A stretch of 64,000 nucleotides of DNA, taken from NCBI RefSeq assembly GCF_017639855.1, contig NZ_CP072115.1, forward strand, positions 1,742,501-1,806,500. The letters are read 5' to 3'. This document shows positions 52,731-60,623 of this stretch, piece by piece; within the stretch, counting starts at the first letter, position 1; each line of letters begins with the position of its first letter. Made by a program: the position numbers and the translations under genes. The notes beneath the pieces were generated by a model, which was not told the DNA's origin, searched no databases, and was given only the letters and a program-made list of their open reading frames with translations. Source of the stretch: Streptococcus sp. zg-86 (GTDB lineage Bacteria; Bacillota; Bacilli; Lactobacillales; Streptococcaceae).

Positions 52731-53867
52731 ATGAAACAGATTGCCAAATTATCACACCTTGCTCTAATCAGCTTATTGACCAGTGCACTACTAACTGCTT
52801 GTACGACGAACAAAGTAAGTCAGACTAGCACATCAGAGCAAACAAGCCAATCAACAGCTACTTCTGGAGAAGTCAAAAAATCAACTCCAAAAAACGATAA
52901 GAAGTCTTATGCAAGTATCTTTGAGGACTATCAAAAAATACTCGAATACAATGCTACCTATCACACCAACCTCGCGCATATCCAAGAATTACTAGGTAGC
53001 CTAAATATCGAACTCAATTCTTGGGTAATCGAGAGTGCCCTATACTCTCCAGATCGATTGCGCTACACTTTTCTTGATGTCAATCAAGATGGACAGAATG
53101 AATTATTAGTTGGCTCTAGCGGAGAAAACCAACAAATTTTTCCAGTTGCGCTTTATTATTTAGAAAATAAGACACCTAATCTCCTAGCAGAAGGTTTTGT
53201 CGCAGGGCATGGCGGAGCTAGAAATGCTTTTACGATTTATCAAAATGGTGATGTGGTCACCGCGAGTTGGAGCTCTGGAACCGGAGCAGGTACCGCAACG
53301 CTTTACCAATTCTCAACAAATAGCCCCCAACCAAAACAAGGCAACCAAACTGAATTTCAGCTTGGCCAGGATAAACTAGATCAGCTATTTGGCAAATCAA
53401 AAGCAGAAGAGCTTGACCTAACAGCTCTCAACTGGGCATCTTTTGAAACACCACAAAAACCTGCTTCTGCTATAGATACTACCGCAAAAAACATGGACAT
53501 CAATGCCGTATCAGCTGGTGATTTCTCAAGTCTTGCAGGCACTTGGAAAAATGGCAAAGGAAGAGTTCTTACCATTCAAACAGACGGAACCGTCAACTAC
53601 CAAGACGTGCCAGATAGAAATTATCACATCAATTTGAACTACGCTAACATTGAGAACGGTCAACTTACAGCTGGTATCCGAAATCCAGATGCCATGGCAT
53701 CTGCAATTGTTCCAACTGTCTTTATTCCTAAAGGGGTTGCTATCACACCAATCGCAGAAAACGCAAGTGACCCGACAGACCAAACCAAAGACAGGCTCTT
53801 CTCCACCCAATACCTCATGCCCGCAGACATTCTCGCTCAGGAAGTCTTCTATCGGGTAGAGGAATAA
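52731..53867 (+). CDS. Lipoprotein with a DUF6287-type domain
   Basis: A 378-residue exported lipoprotein. The signal peptide ends in the lipobox LTAC (cysteine at about residue 24), then a Ser/Thr/Gln linker. The middle has a calcium-loop-like DVNQDGQNELLVG and a glycine-rich GHGGARNAF segment. From about residue 250 a DUF6287-like region follows (MDINAVSAGDFSSLAGTW). Known only as a streptococcal surface protein; function unknown. Monocistronic. Confidence 0.82.
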   Translation: MKQIAKLSHLALISLLTSALLTACTTNKVSQTSTSEQTSQSTATSGEVKKSTPKNDKKSYASIFEDYQKILEYNATYHTNLAHIQELLGSLNIELNSWVIESALYSPDRLRYTFLDVNQDGQNELLVGSSGENQQIFPVALYYLENKTPNLLAEGFVAGHGGARNAFTIYQNGDVVTASWSSGTGAGTATLYQFSTNSPQPKQGNQTEFQLGQDKLDQLFGKSKAEELDLTALNWASFETPQKPASAIDTTAKNMDINAVSAGDFSSLAGTWKNGKGRVLTIQTDGTVNYQDVPDRNYHINLNYANIENGQLTAGIRNPDAMASAIVPTVFIPKGVAITPIAENASDPTDQTKDRLFSTQYLMPADILAQEVFYRVEE

Positions 53868-53879
53868 TAGCCAGAAGTT

Positions 53880-54198
53880 ATACTCGTCAAAAATCAAAGT
53901 CTGACGTCGTAACTCACCTTGCTTCAACAGTCCAGTGGACTGTTGAAGGTTGGAAATAAGGATTATGTCATAATCCTCAGCTAACATTAGTCCGAACTAG
54001 TGGTTCAGTGGAGACGAGCTATGCTCGCTCTATTTCTCACCTTCTACAATTCTCAATTGCAAGGGGCGAGCTGCACTCGTTCTATTTCCTGCCTTCCACA
54101 ATTCTCAATTGCAAGGGGCGAGCTGCACTCGTTCTATTTCCTGCCTTCCACAATTCTCAATTGTGGAAGCTAGTCAGATGTTGATTTTTATCGAGTAT
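53880..54198 (+). repeat. BOX-like modular repeat, copy B (three internal modules)
   Basis: A 319-bp element with ends ATACTCGTCAAAAATCAAAG and GTTGATTTTTATCGAGTAT. After CAACAGTCCAGTGGACTGTTG and GGATTATGTCATAATCC come three 52-bp modules; the last two are identical (GGGGCGAGCTGCACTCG, CTTCCACAATTCTCAATTG). It starts 12 bp after the lipoprotein stop. The rest of 54199-54318 is AT-rich with weak hairpins only. Confidence 0.9.
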
Positions 54199-54318
54199 TA
54201 GAAATACTCGATAAAATTAAAAAGTCTCAAAACCATTCTCATAAAAAGACTGGTCTGAAGCCTTTTTTTAATCTCTACTTTTCAATAATTAACCGATGAT
54301 ACCATTTTCGACCTTCGT

Positions 54319-55362
54319 TTACAGAAACCGACTTCGAAGGATGTTTTTCACCACAAAGCGGACATTTTCTAAAGTGACTTCTTTTCTCATCGCCTTGTCC
54401 AGAGAATAAACTCCTGTCTGAATCGAAAAGATCGCTAAAAAACAATCGTCAAATTCCGACACATCTGTGGCTACGCTACCGCAAATGGCAATTGTCGGCA
54501 CACCAGCAGAACGAGCTAAATCAGCTACACCTACAGGTACTTTGCCATTGAGACTTTGACTATCCAAGCGTCCCTCTCCCGTAATGATTAAATCCGCATC
54601 TAGGATAGCCTCATTGAGGCCAATTTTTTCTGCAACAAATGGAAATCCTGCCTTCAGCTCTCCACCCAAAACAACCAGTGCACCACCTAAACCACCAGCT
54701 GCACCTGTTCCTGAAATAGCCTGCAAATCAATTCCCAACTCTTCTTTCATCCTCTGCACAAAAGCAAGAGCAGCCTTATCCATCGATTCTACCTGCGTTT
54801 GATTTGCTCCTTTTTGTGGACCAAAAATGTGTGCATAGCCTTCTGGTCCAGCATAAACATTCCTCACATCTGTTAGGCCAATAAGGTTGACAGACTGCAA
54901 CTGTTCTCTCTCTTCTTCCGTCAGACTAGCAAGTAAACCTCTGCCACCATCTGATGTTCCTGTTCCACCTAATGTGAGAACAATTTCCTTACAAACACGA
55001 TTCAAAGCATCCCGGATTACAGCCCCCAAACCAAAGCTAGTTGCTACCTCCACAGTCGTAGAAGTCGGCTTTACCTTATCAACTCCCACGACTGATGCTG
55101 CTTCGATAAAGGCTGTCTGTCCAGATAAGAAATAACAAGCCTCAATCGGACGTTCCAACAAATCAACTGTCGCAACCCTAATCCACTTTCCGTCAAGAGC
55201 TCCAGCCAATGCCTCTAATGTCCCCTCGCCACCGTCTCCGATTGCAAAAGTCGCCACCTCCGTTTCCGGAAGATCTTCCTCCACCACTTCCTTAACCGCC
55301 TGGTTTAACTCCACAGAAGTCGCTGAACCCTTAAACGAATCGATTGCACTCACTATTTTCAT
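54319..55362 (-). CDS. glxK: Glycerate kinase
   Basis: A 347-residue enzyme of the GarK/GlxK family phosphorylating D-glycerate. The N-terminal MKIVSAIDSFKGSATS and the segments TFAIGDGGEGT, TLGGTGTSDGGRG and GEGRLDSQS are family signatures. Length slightly below the usual 370-380. GAGGTAATGAG precedes the ATG. Monocistronic in this window. Confidence 0.93.
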   Translation of the reverse strand: MKIVSAIDSFKGSATSVELNQAVKEVVEEDLPETEVATFAIGDGGEGTLEALAGALDGKWIRVATVDLLERPIEACYFLSGQTAFIEAASVVGVDKVKPTSTTVEVATSFGLGAVIRDALNRVCKEIVLTLGGTGTSDGGRGLLASLTEEEREQLQSVNLIGLTDVRNVYAGPEGYAHIFGPQKGANQTQVESMDKAALAFVQRMKEELGIDLQAISGTGAAGGLGGALVVLGGELKAGFPFVAEKIGLNEAILDADLIITGEGRLDSQSLNGKVPVGVADLARSAGVPTIAICGSVATDVSEFDDCFLAIFSIQTGVYSLDKAMRKEVTLENVRFVVKNILRSRFL

Positions 55363-55410
55363 CTCATTACCTCACTAGCTAGTCACGCACTTCTTATACT
55401 ACTTTATACC

Positions 55411-55419
55411 ATTATAGCA
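55411..55419 (-). promoter_or_regulatory. glxK promoter (extended -10)
   Basis: Minus-strand TGCTATAAT (55411-55419), 49 bp before the glxK start; no good -35. Confidence 0.55.
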
Positions 55420-55446
55420 GAGTTTGTGAGGTGTAGGTATGTAGAT

Positions 55447-55612
55447 ATGATAAAAGAACTTAATGAAGGAAGATCCAGTATTATGTCTGAATGTCCACAT
55501 TGTTACCTCACTATCCGCATAACATTGTGCTTGTGGCTATGCCTCTTTTGCTGACCTTTACAAGAACAATCCCAATTTACTGACGAGCTTGGTCAATCAA
55601 ATCAGCTGTAAA
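55447..55612 (+). pseudogene. Frameshifted remnant of a small cysteine-rich protein
   Basis: Frame one reads MIKELNEGRSSIMSECPHC and on to about 55520; after a shift, frame two continues HCACGYASFADLYKNNPN and ends ISCKQ with TGA. The two pieces make one zinc-ribbon-like protein of about 55 residues with a single frameshift. I do not recognise the family. It lies at the left edge of the rpsI island. Confidence 0.4.
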
Positions 55613-55725
55613 CAGTGATAACTCTGTTGATTGTACTTTAGCGATCGTTGGAATGTCAAATATCCTCTTCACATCTTCAGCATTTGCTTTATATCGATTT
55701 TTTGAGCTTCCGCCGATGCAACCTC
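55577..55725 (-). pseudogene. 3' remnant of an unidentified gene
   Basis: An open frame without a start reads GGSSKNRYKANAEDVKRIFD, then IPTIAKVQSTELSLF and DLIDQARQ, TAA at 55577-55579. Codon use looks coding and an in-frame TAA stands just upstream. Overlaps the plus-strand remnant end. Family not recognised. Probably junk left at a former junction. Confidence 0.3.
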
Positions 55726-55811
55726 CTTAAACCACTCCCTGCTTCATGGCTTTCCGCTTCTGTTAAATGATATGGGTTGTGGGATCTAGAATAGAAAAAA
55801 GTTTTTTAAAA

Positions 55812-55820
55812 TGGTATAAT
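55812..55820 (+). promoter_or_regulatory. Promoter of the UDG-like gene
   Basis: TGGTATAAT (extended -10), 30 bp before the ATG, no good -35. Confidence 0.55.
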
Positions 55821-55850
55821 TATAAAAATAAAATATGGAAAAGGGATAAA

Positions 55851-56534
55851 ATGAATATTCTAGAAAAAATGGAGCCTTATTCTGGGCTTAGTTCTTGGGC
55901 AATATGGGAGAGTAGTAATCCAAATGGTTTATTAGAAAAAGAAAAAGATTTAATAGAAGACATGGATTTTAATAAGTATGTAGGTACTCTTCAACAGTCA
56001 AATTATGTTATTTTAGCAATGAACCCAGGTGGAGCATATAATGAGGAAATAGCATTAAATTCTACTAGAAAAATTAGGACAGATAATAGAAAATGGTCTA
56101 ATTTTCATAACATAGGTAGAAGTCGTGACTTTTTATTGGGAAGAGCTATTATGGAAACAAAATTAAAAGGTTCTTATATGACTGATTTGTTTCCTATAGT
56201 TGGAAGTAAAAGTGATCATATTAAAAAATTTATAAACGATAAAAAAAATAAAACATTAGTAGATAATTTAATAAAAGAATTTGATGAAGAGATGAATTGT
56301 TTATTACCTAATGAAAAAGAAATCCGTCTAATATGTATAGGTAAAGATGTTTTTAATTGGGCAAATAAATTACTAGTAGAAAATAAAAATTTAAAATTTA
56401 ATTATTGCCCACATGAATTTCCTCACTATTCTTCTGCCAACAGCGGACAGGTGTCAAATAAGGAAAATAGCGAAAAATTCTATCCGAAAGTAATAAAGCA
56501 AAAAATAAAAGAATATCAATTAGATTTGTTATAA
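55851..56534 (+). CDS. Orphan protein with uracil-DNA-glycosylase-like motifs
   Basis: A 227-residue cytoplasmic protein I cannot assign with certainty. VILAMNPGG (about residues 53-61) resembles the first active-site motif of TDG/Mug-type uracil-DNA glycosylases (GINPG). HYSSANSG near residue 190 resembles their second motif (H/M-P-S). LICIGKDVFNWA before it fits the central strand. A DUF1643-like relation is an alternative. The gene is clearly more AT-rich than its neighbours, has AAGGG before the ATG, and is followed by a terminator. With the integrase it forms a small island. Confidence 0.6.
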   Translation: MNILEKMEPYSGLSSWAIWESSNPNGLLEKEKDLIEDMDFNKYVGTLQQSNYVILAMNPGGAYNEEIALNSTRKIRTDNRKWSNFHNIGRSRDFLLGRAIMETKLKGSYMTDLFPIVGSKSDHIKKFINDKKNKTLVDNLIKEFDEEMNCLLPNEKEIRLICIGKDVFNWANKLLVENKNLKFNYCPHEFPHYSSANSGQVSNKENSEKFYPKVIKQKIKEYQLDLL

Positions 56535-56568
56535 AAGTAATATAGTAATTTAATCAATAACTAATTCT

Positions 56569-56596
56569 CAGTAGGTGAAAGTTCCTACTGTTTTTT
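56569..56596 (+). terminator. Terminator of the UDG-like gene
   Basis: Perfect stem CAGTAGG / CCTACTG with an eight-base loop and six T. Confidence 0.8.
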
Positions 56597-56740
56597 ATGA
56601 CAAAAAATGAAAGGATAACAACTGGAAAAAGATGAATTAAGATATTAAAGGCTTTTAAAAGAAGAAAGTAAGTTGAATAGAAGCACATACTTTTTTCATA
56701 GTAATTTTCAAGTCCATTGATTTCTGACAAGGAGAATACT

Positions 56741-57961
56741 ATGACAATTACAAAAACTAAAAACAATACTTTCCGTCTAAGATTATATATTCCTGACGAA
56801 ACCAAGTCGGCACTTGGTATCTCAAGTAAGATGTATGAAAAGACATTTAAGACAAGAAAGGAGGCTAAACAAGCTGAATTAGAAATATTAACAATGATTG
56901 ATAATATTCTAAGAGGAGAGGTCAAGAAGCCATTTGAAATCAATGGAGATATTCTTTTCTCTGATTTTTATCATGATATTTGGTGGGAATCCTACAAAGC
57001 AGGTCAAACAACATCTACTACTAAACCACCCACACAAACTACTATTGACGGAACAGAAATTGTCTTCAGAAAACACATCCTTCCATTGCTTGGAAATTAT
57101 TCTATCGACTTTCTCAACGAAAATAAACAAGTTGTTTTGAATCTATTGACACAAAAGGCTGAAAAGTATGCAAATTTCAAAGTCATCAGAAGCTATGTCA
57201 ATTCTATCTTTGATTGGGCGGAGGAATTGGAATACATCGAAACAAATCGTATTTCAAAAACAATCAAGCGAATCAAAGCAACTAAGAAAATCAAGCTACA
57301 AGAGGCTAAAAATGACGAAGATTTATATCTATCACAAGTAGAGCTTCAAGCATGGTTCACAGCTTTTGAAGAAGATTTAGCGAACGATAAACTCTTGTTC
57401 AAGGATTATGTTTTATTCTATACAACCTTTTTCTTAGGAGATAGAAAATCTGAAAGCTACGCTTTGCAATGGAAACACATCAACATCAAGAGACAGGAAA
57501 TTCAATTAGTTCAAGCCTTGGATAAATACAAAAATCCAAAATCTACAAAAGGGAATAAGAAAACTACTTTTCAAATCCCCAATGAACTAGCCGAGTTGCT
57601 CCAATCTTGGAAAAAACAACAAAAAATTGAACTGGCAAAATTTGGCATTATCCAATCTGATGAACAATACGTCTTTACTTATGTTGATACGAAAGGAAAT
57701 GTCAACAGTCCCTTACACGCTGATTATCTTAATAACAAGATGAAATCCGTTAAGCGTCGTCACCCAGAACTTAAACATGCCACACCTCATAAATTACGCC
57801 ATACTGGAGCAACTCTTGCTAAGCAAGCAGGAACATCACTAGAAGCCATTTCAGAAGCTCTAACACATAGCGATACTATCACAACAAAAACTTACATCAA
57901 TACTTCAAACGTTGTACCAATGGCTGTTGGTGAGATTGCCTATCGAAACCTTAAATATTAA
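56741..57961 (+). CDS. int: Tyrosine recombinase (phage/ICE-type integrase)
   Basis: A 406-residue site-specific recombinase. An N-terminal AP2-like arm-binding region (about 1-60) and a SAM-like core-binding domain (about 65-170) are followed by the catalytic domain. The latter shows the arginine in GDRKSESYALQW, HKLRHTGAT (HxxR) and LTHSDTITTKTYIN (H and nucleophile Y). Start 56741 follows AAGGAG. It is convergent with rpsI and stops 112 bp from the rpsI stop, the standard place for an integrase at its attachment site. No excisionase gene is visible. Confidence 0.93.
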   Translation: MTITKTKNNTFRLRLYIPDETKSALGISSKMYEKTFKTRKEAKQAELEILTMIDNILRGEVKKPFEINGDILFSDFYHDIWWESYKAGQTTSTTKPPTQTTIDGTEIVFRKHILPLLGNYSIDFLNENKQVVLNLLTQKAEKYANFKVIRSYVNSIFDWAEELEYIETNRISKTIKRIKATKKIKLQEAKNDEDLYLSQVELQAWFTAFEEDLANDKLLFKDYVLFYTTFFLGDRKSESYALQWKHINIKRQEIQLVQALDKYKNPKSTKGNKKTTFQIPNELAELLQSWKKQQKIELAKFGIIQSDEQYVFTYVDTKGNVNSPLHADYLNNKMKSVKRRHPELKHATPHKLRHTGATLAKQAGTSLEAISEALTHSDTITTKTYINTSNVVPMAVGEIAYRNLKY

Positions 57962-57998
57962 ATGGTGGGAATTTGGTGGCAATTTTGGTGGCAATTTT
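57962..57998 (+). other. Arm-type direct repeats beside the rpsI attachment site
   Basis: TTTGGTGGCAATTT occurs at 57972-57985 and 57984-57997 with a 12-bp period. A third, imperfect unit (ATGGTGGGAATT) precedes them. Short repeats between an integrase and its core site are the usual arm-binding sites. The core itself should lie at the rpsI 3' end around 58060-58095. Confidence 0.5.
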
Positions 57999-58011
57999 CT
58001 CAGAAATGCAC

Positions 58012-58046
58012 CAAAAAACACCCCATGGTGTGAACCATGAAGTGTT
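58012..58046 (-). terminator. Terminator of rplM-rpsI
   Basis: Minus-strand 13-pair stem AACACTTCATGGT / ACCATGGGGTGTT (two G-U pairs), TCAC loop, then TTTT. It lies within the island side of the junction, so the element supplies or preserves the rpsI terminator. Confidence 0.75.
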
Positions 58047-58072
58047 GATAAAAGCTGATATAAAGCCGTTTC

Positions 58073-58465
58073 TTAACGTTTTGAGAACTGACTTGCCTTA
58101 CGTGCTTTCTTAAGACCTGGTTTCTTACGTTCTACCATACGAGCGTCACGTGTGAGAAGGCCAGCGCGTTTAAGAGAGTCGCGGAAGTCTGGGTCTACTT
58201 GAAGAAGGGCACGAGCGATACCATGACGGATAGCTCCTGATTGACCTGCATAACCACCACCTACAACGTTTACGAAAACATCGTAGCTTCCTACTGTTGA
58301 TGTAACAGCAAATGGTTGGTTGATAACCAAACGAAGGTCAGCATGTGGGATGTACTCTTCTACATCTTTTTTGTTAACAGTGATTTTACCAGTTCCTGGA
58401 ACAAGGCGAACGCGTGCAACAGCGTTTTTACGACGTCCAGTACCTGCATATTGTGCTTGTGACAT
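58073..58465 (-). CDS. rpsI: 30S ribosomal protein S9
   Basis: A 130-residue S9. GTGRRKNAVARVRL at the N-terminus and the C-terminal KARKASQFSKR tail, which reaches the P-site tRNA, are intact. The 3' end is a known integration site for streptococcal mobile elements, here occupied by the integrase island. Follows rplM after 19 bp. Confidence 0.97.
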   Translation of the reverse strand: MSQAQYAGTGRRKNAVARVRLVPGTGKITVNKKDVEEYIPHADLRLVINQPFAVTSTVGSYDVFVNVVGGGYAGQSGAIRHGIARALLQVDPDFRDSLKRAGLLTRDARMVERKKPGLKKARKASQFSKR

Positions 58466-58484
58466 ACTTTATTTGTTCCTTTCC

Positions 58485-58931
58485 TTAGATAAGTCCTGAA
58501 ATATCAAGAACTTCTGGTTGTTGTGCAGCGTGGTTGTGCTCAGAACCAACGAATACTTTCAATTTCATCCCTTGAGCGCGACCAAGAGTGTTGTGTGGAA
58601 GCATTCCTTTAACTGATTTTTCAATCAAACGAACTGCATTTTTTGAACGAAGTTCGCCAGCAGTAATTGATTTCAATCCACCTGGGTACATTGAGTGAGT
58701 GTAGTAAACTTTATCAGTTGCTTTTTTACCAGTTAATTTTACTTTTTCAGCATTGATAACGATTACGAAGTCACCTGTATCAGTATGTGGTGTAAATGTT
58801 GGTTTATTTTTTCCACGAAGAACGCTTGCTACAACTGCTGAAAGGCGTCCAAGAGGCACATCAGTAGCGTCTACTACATACCATTTGCGTTCAACTTCAC
58901 CTGGCTTAGCCATGTATGTTGTTTTGTTCAT
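58485..58931 (-). CDS. rplM: 50S ribosomal protein L13
   Basis: A 148-residue L13 with KWYVVDATDVPLGRL and SMYPGGLKS. The short extra N-terminus MNKTTYMAKPGEVER is usual in streptococci. First gene of the rplM-rpsI operon. A structured leader upstream probably allows feedback control. Confidence 0.97.
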   Translation of the reverse strand: MNKTTYMAKPGEVERKWYVVDATDVPLGRLSAVVASVLRGKNKPTFTPHTDTGDFVIVINAEKVKLTGKKATDKVYYTHSMYPGGLKSITAGELRSKNAVRLIEKSVKGMLPHNTLGRAQGMKLKVFVGSEHNHAAQQPEVLDISGLI

Positions 58932-58954
58932 GATTTCTCCTATATGAATGTCGT

Positions 58955-59030
58955 TTTTGTTTACAGGGCGGATGTTCCGGTCCGCAAGTTATTTGAAGGG
59001 TTCCGGGGCCTTTCAAATGGGGTAAACAAT
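58955..59030 (-). promoter_or_regulatory. L13 leader (ribosomal-protein autoregulatory RNA)
   Basis: The rplM 5' UTR folds. Closing stem TGTTTA/TAAACA (58959-58964 with 59023-59028) encloses hairpins GGACCGGAACATCCG and TTTGAAAGGCC...CCTTCAAA. Position and architecture match the Rfam L13 leader of Firmicutes, which represses its own operon when L13 is in excess. Identification is by position and shape. Confidence 0.65.
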
Positions 59031-59040
59031 ACCGTCTACC

Positions 59041-59070
59041 ATTATATCAAAAGAAAAGAGAGAAAGTCAA
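59041..59070 (-). promoter_or_regulatory. rplM-rpsI promoter
   Basis: Minus-strand TTGACT (59065-59070), 18 bp, TATAAT (59041-59046), upstream of the leader. The stretch 59071-59198 has no gene. Confidence 0.75.
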
Positions 59071-59198
59071 GCCTTACTACTCTCTTTTTCTTGATTTTTT
59101 TCTGCAAGGAATTGGCCGTTCAAAACGAAGTCACTATCTTCCAATAAGCCATGTTAGCTCATCTTTTTCTTTAATGATTATTTTCATAACAGCTATTG

Positions 59199-60092
59199 TT
59201 ACCGAAGAATAGACTGCCCCATTCGGAAATAGGTGTGGCGTTTCCCTCTGACAGCTAGGCTCAATGCCATAATGTTTTCAGGGTCTGGCATACGACCATA
59301 TCCGCCATCTCCAATATGATGAATGTCTGTACCCACACGCTTATTGCTAAGACCAAACTCCCGTACTGTCTGACTATCTGCACTTTCTTGACTGGTTCCG
59401 ATCGTCGACATCACCAAAGCCCCAGCTTGTTTAATGCGCTCAATGATTGGTGCTACTATGTCTTCTCGTACACCTGGAACTGTTCCTACTGCTGGAATCA
59501 AGACGCCATCTGCTCCTGCTGCAACAAAAGCCAACAAAGCCGCTTCATTGACCACCGCTTCACCTAATCCTGCTCCGTGCATCTTTCCTGCAAAGATTAG
59601 TCCATCAAAATGCTCTACTGCAAGACGAATAGCAGACTCAATGGCTGCTAAAGACACACCTGTTGACGGATTTCCTGTCAGCATAATGAAGTCAATCCCA
59701 AGTTCGTTAGCCCTTTGTAAACTAGCAGGACTGATCTTGCGTCCTAGAGAAAGGTGGACTTGTTCATCCAAGACCTCTTTTGTGTCATCAACCGGCTCTA
59801 AATTGATCCCGATAGGGCGACCTGTTAGCCGCTTCAGCTCTGCAATAGGATTATCACAGGCGTAAAAATCCTGAATAAAACACGTGAAAACATCAAACTC
59901 ATTGAGTACGAGCAAATCGCAACCAAAAGCAGACATCATTTCTGCATTTGACACACCCGCAATTAAGGGGGCTGCTGTCACCACTGTTTCCCCTAGTAAA
60001 ATGCGACCTTCGCTGGCCTTGATACTTTGTTTTAAATCCGACTTAGTCATGGCCATGACGTCACTTGCATAGGCAGATAATAGTCGTTTCAT
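59199..60092 (-). CDS. TIM-barrel protein of the DUF7916 type
   Basis: A 297-residue cytoplasmic protein. The pattern of short beta strands ending in glycine-rich turns (LLVLNEFD, IDFIMLTGNPSTGV, FDGLIFAGKMHGAG, DGVLIPAVGTVPG, VMSTIGTSQESA) fits a TIM barrel related to the phosphonomutase/BtpA group. The C-terminal THHIGDGG-like DIHHIGDGGYGRMPDP is conserved in this family. Reaction unknown. Start 60092 follows AAGGAGAAAG; a longer frame to 60119 is less likely. Confidence 0.7.
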   Translation of the reverse strand: MKRLLSAYASDVMAMTKSDLKQSIKASEGRILLGETVVTAAPLIAGVSNAEMMSAFGCDLLVLNEFDVFTCFIQDFYACDNPIAELKRLTGRPIGINLEPVDDTKEVLDEQVHLSLGRKISPASLQRANELGIDFIMLTGNPSTGVSLAAIESAIRLAVEHFDGLIFAGKMHGAGLGEAVVNEAALLAFVAAGADGVLIPAVGTVPGVREDIVAPIIERIKQAGALVMSTIGTSQESADSQTVREFGLSNKRVGTDIHHIGDGGYGRMPDPENIMALSLAVRGKRHTYFRMGQSILR

Positions 60093-60108
60093 TTCTTTCT
60101 CCTTAGTA

Positions 60109-60589
60109 ATACTCGTCAAAAATCAAATTCTGGCGTTGTTAACTCACCTTGCTTCAACAGTCCGGGGGACTGTTGAAGGTTGGAAATAATAGGCTGGGAC
60201 AGACATCCATAATGACTTCGTCCTCACCCACAAAAGAATGTAATCTAGGAAGATTACGTATAAAAAGTCCCTGGCCTTCTTATTTTTATAGTTTGAGCAG
60301 TTTGACGCAGTAGTTGCCTGGTTTGTAAAACGTTGACAAATCAACATTCTACAAACCTAGTCAACCTTACGGGGGTGGGACGACAAAATCGATTTCTTCG
60401 AAATCACGATTTTTGTCCCACTCCCTCAGCTAACATTAACTAGTTGTTCAGTGGAGACGAGCTTAGCTCGTTCTATTTCCAGCCTTCCACAATTCTCAAT
60501 TGCAAGGGACGAGCTTAGCTCATTCTATTTCCAGCCTTCCACAATTCTCAATTGTGGAAGCTAGTCAGATTTTGATTTTTATAGAGTAT
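60109..60589 (+). repeat. BOX-like modular repeat, copy C, with a nested insertion
   Basis: Ends ATACTCGTCAAAAATCAAA and GATTTTTATAGAGTAT. Two 52-bp modules are present on the right (GACGAGCTTAGCTCG, CTTCCACAATTCTCAATTG). Between the CAACAGTCC...GGACTGTTG hairpin and CTCAGCTAACATTA, where copy B has GGATTATGTCATAATCC, about 235 bp are inserted (60189-60424). This insertion carries GTAAAACGTTGAC, as in the GGCTAGC repeats, and a CGATTTCTTCGAAATC hairpin. Confidence 0.85.
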
Positions 60590-60623
60590 AAGCGTTTTCT
60601 TTTTTATTCCAAAGAAAAGCGGA

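Noticed and set aside
53526..53987. Long minus-strand frame over the lipoprotein 3' end
   Set aside because: It runs antisense through the lipoprotein and into a BOX-like repeat; no start signal or homology.
55680..55700. Possible att repeat (CGATTTTTTGAGC) matching the rpsI end (CGTTTTGAGAAC)
   Set aside because: The match is too short and gapped to call a direct repeat.
57962..57998. GGTGGCAATT repeats as a CRISPR or repeat protein
   Set aside because: Only two to three 12-bp units, no spacers and no open frame; arm-type sites of the integrase are simpler.
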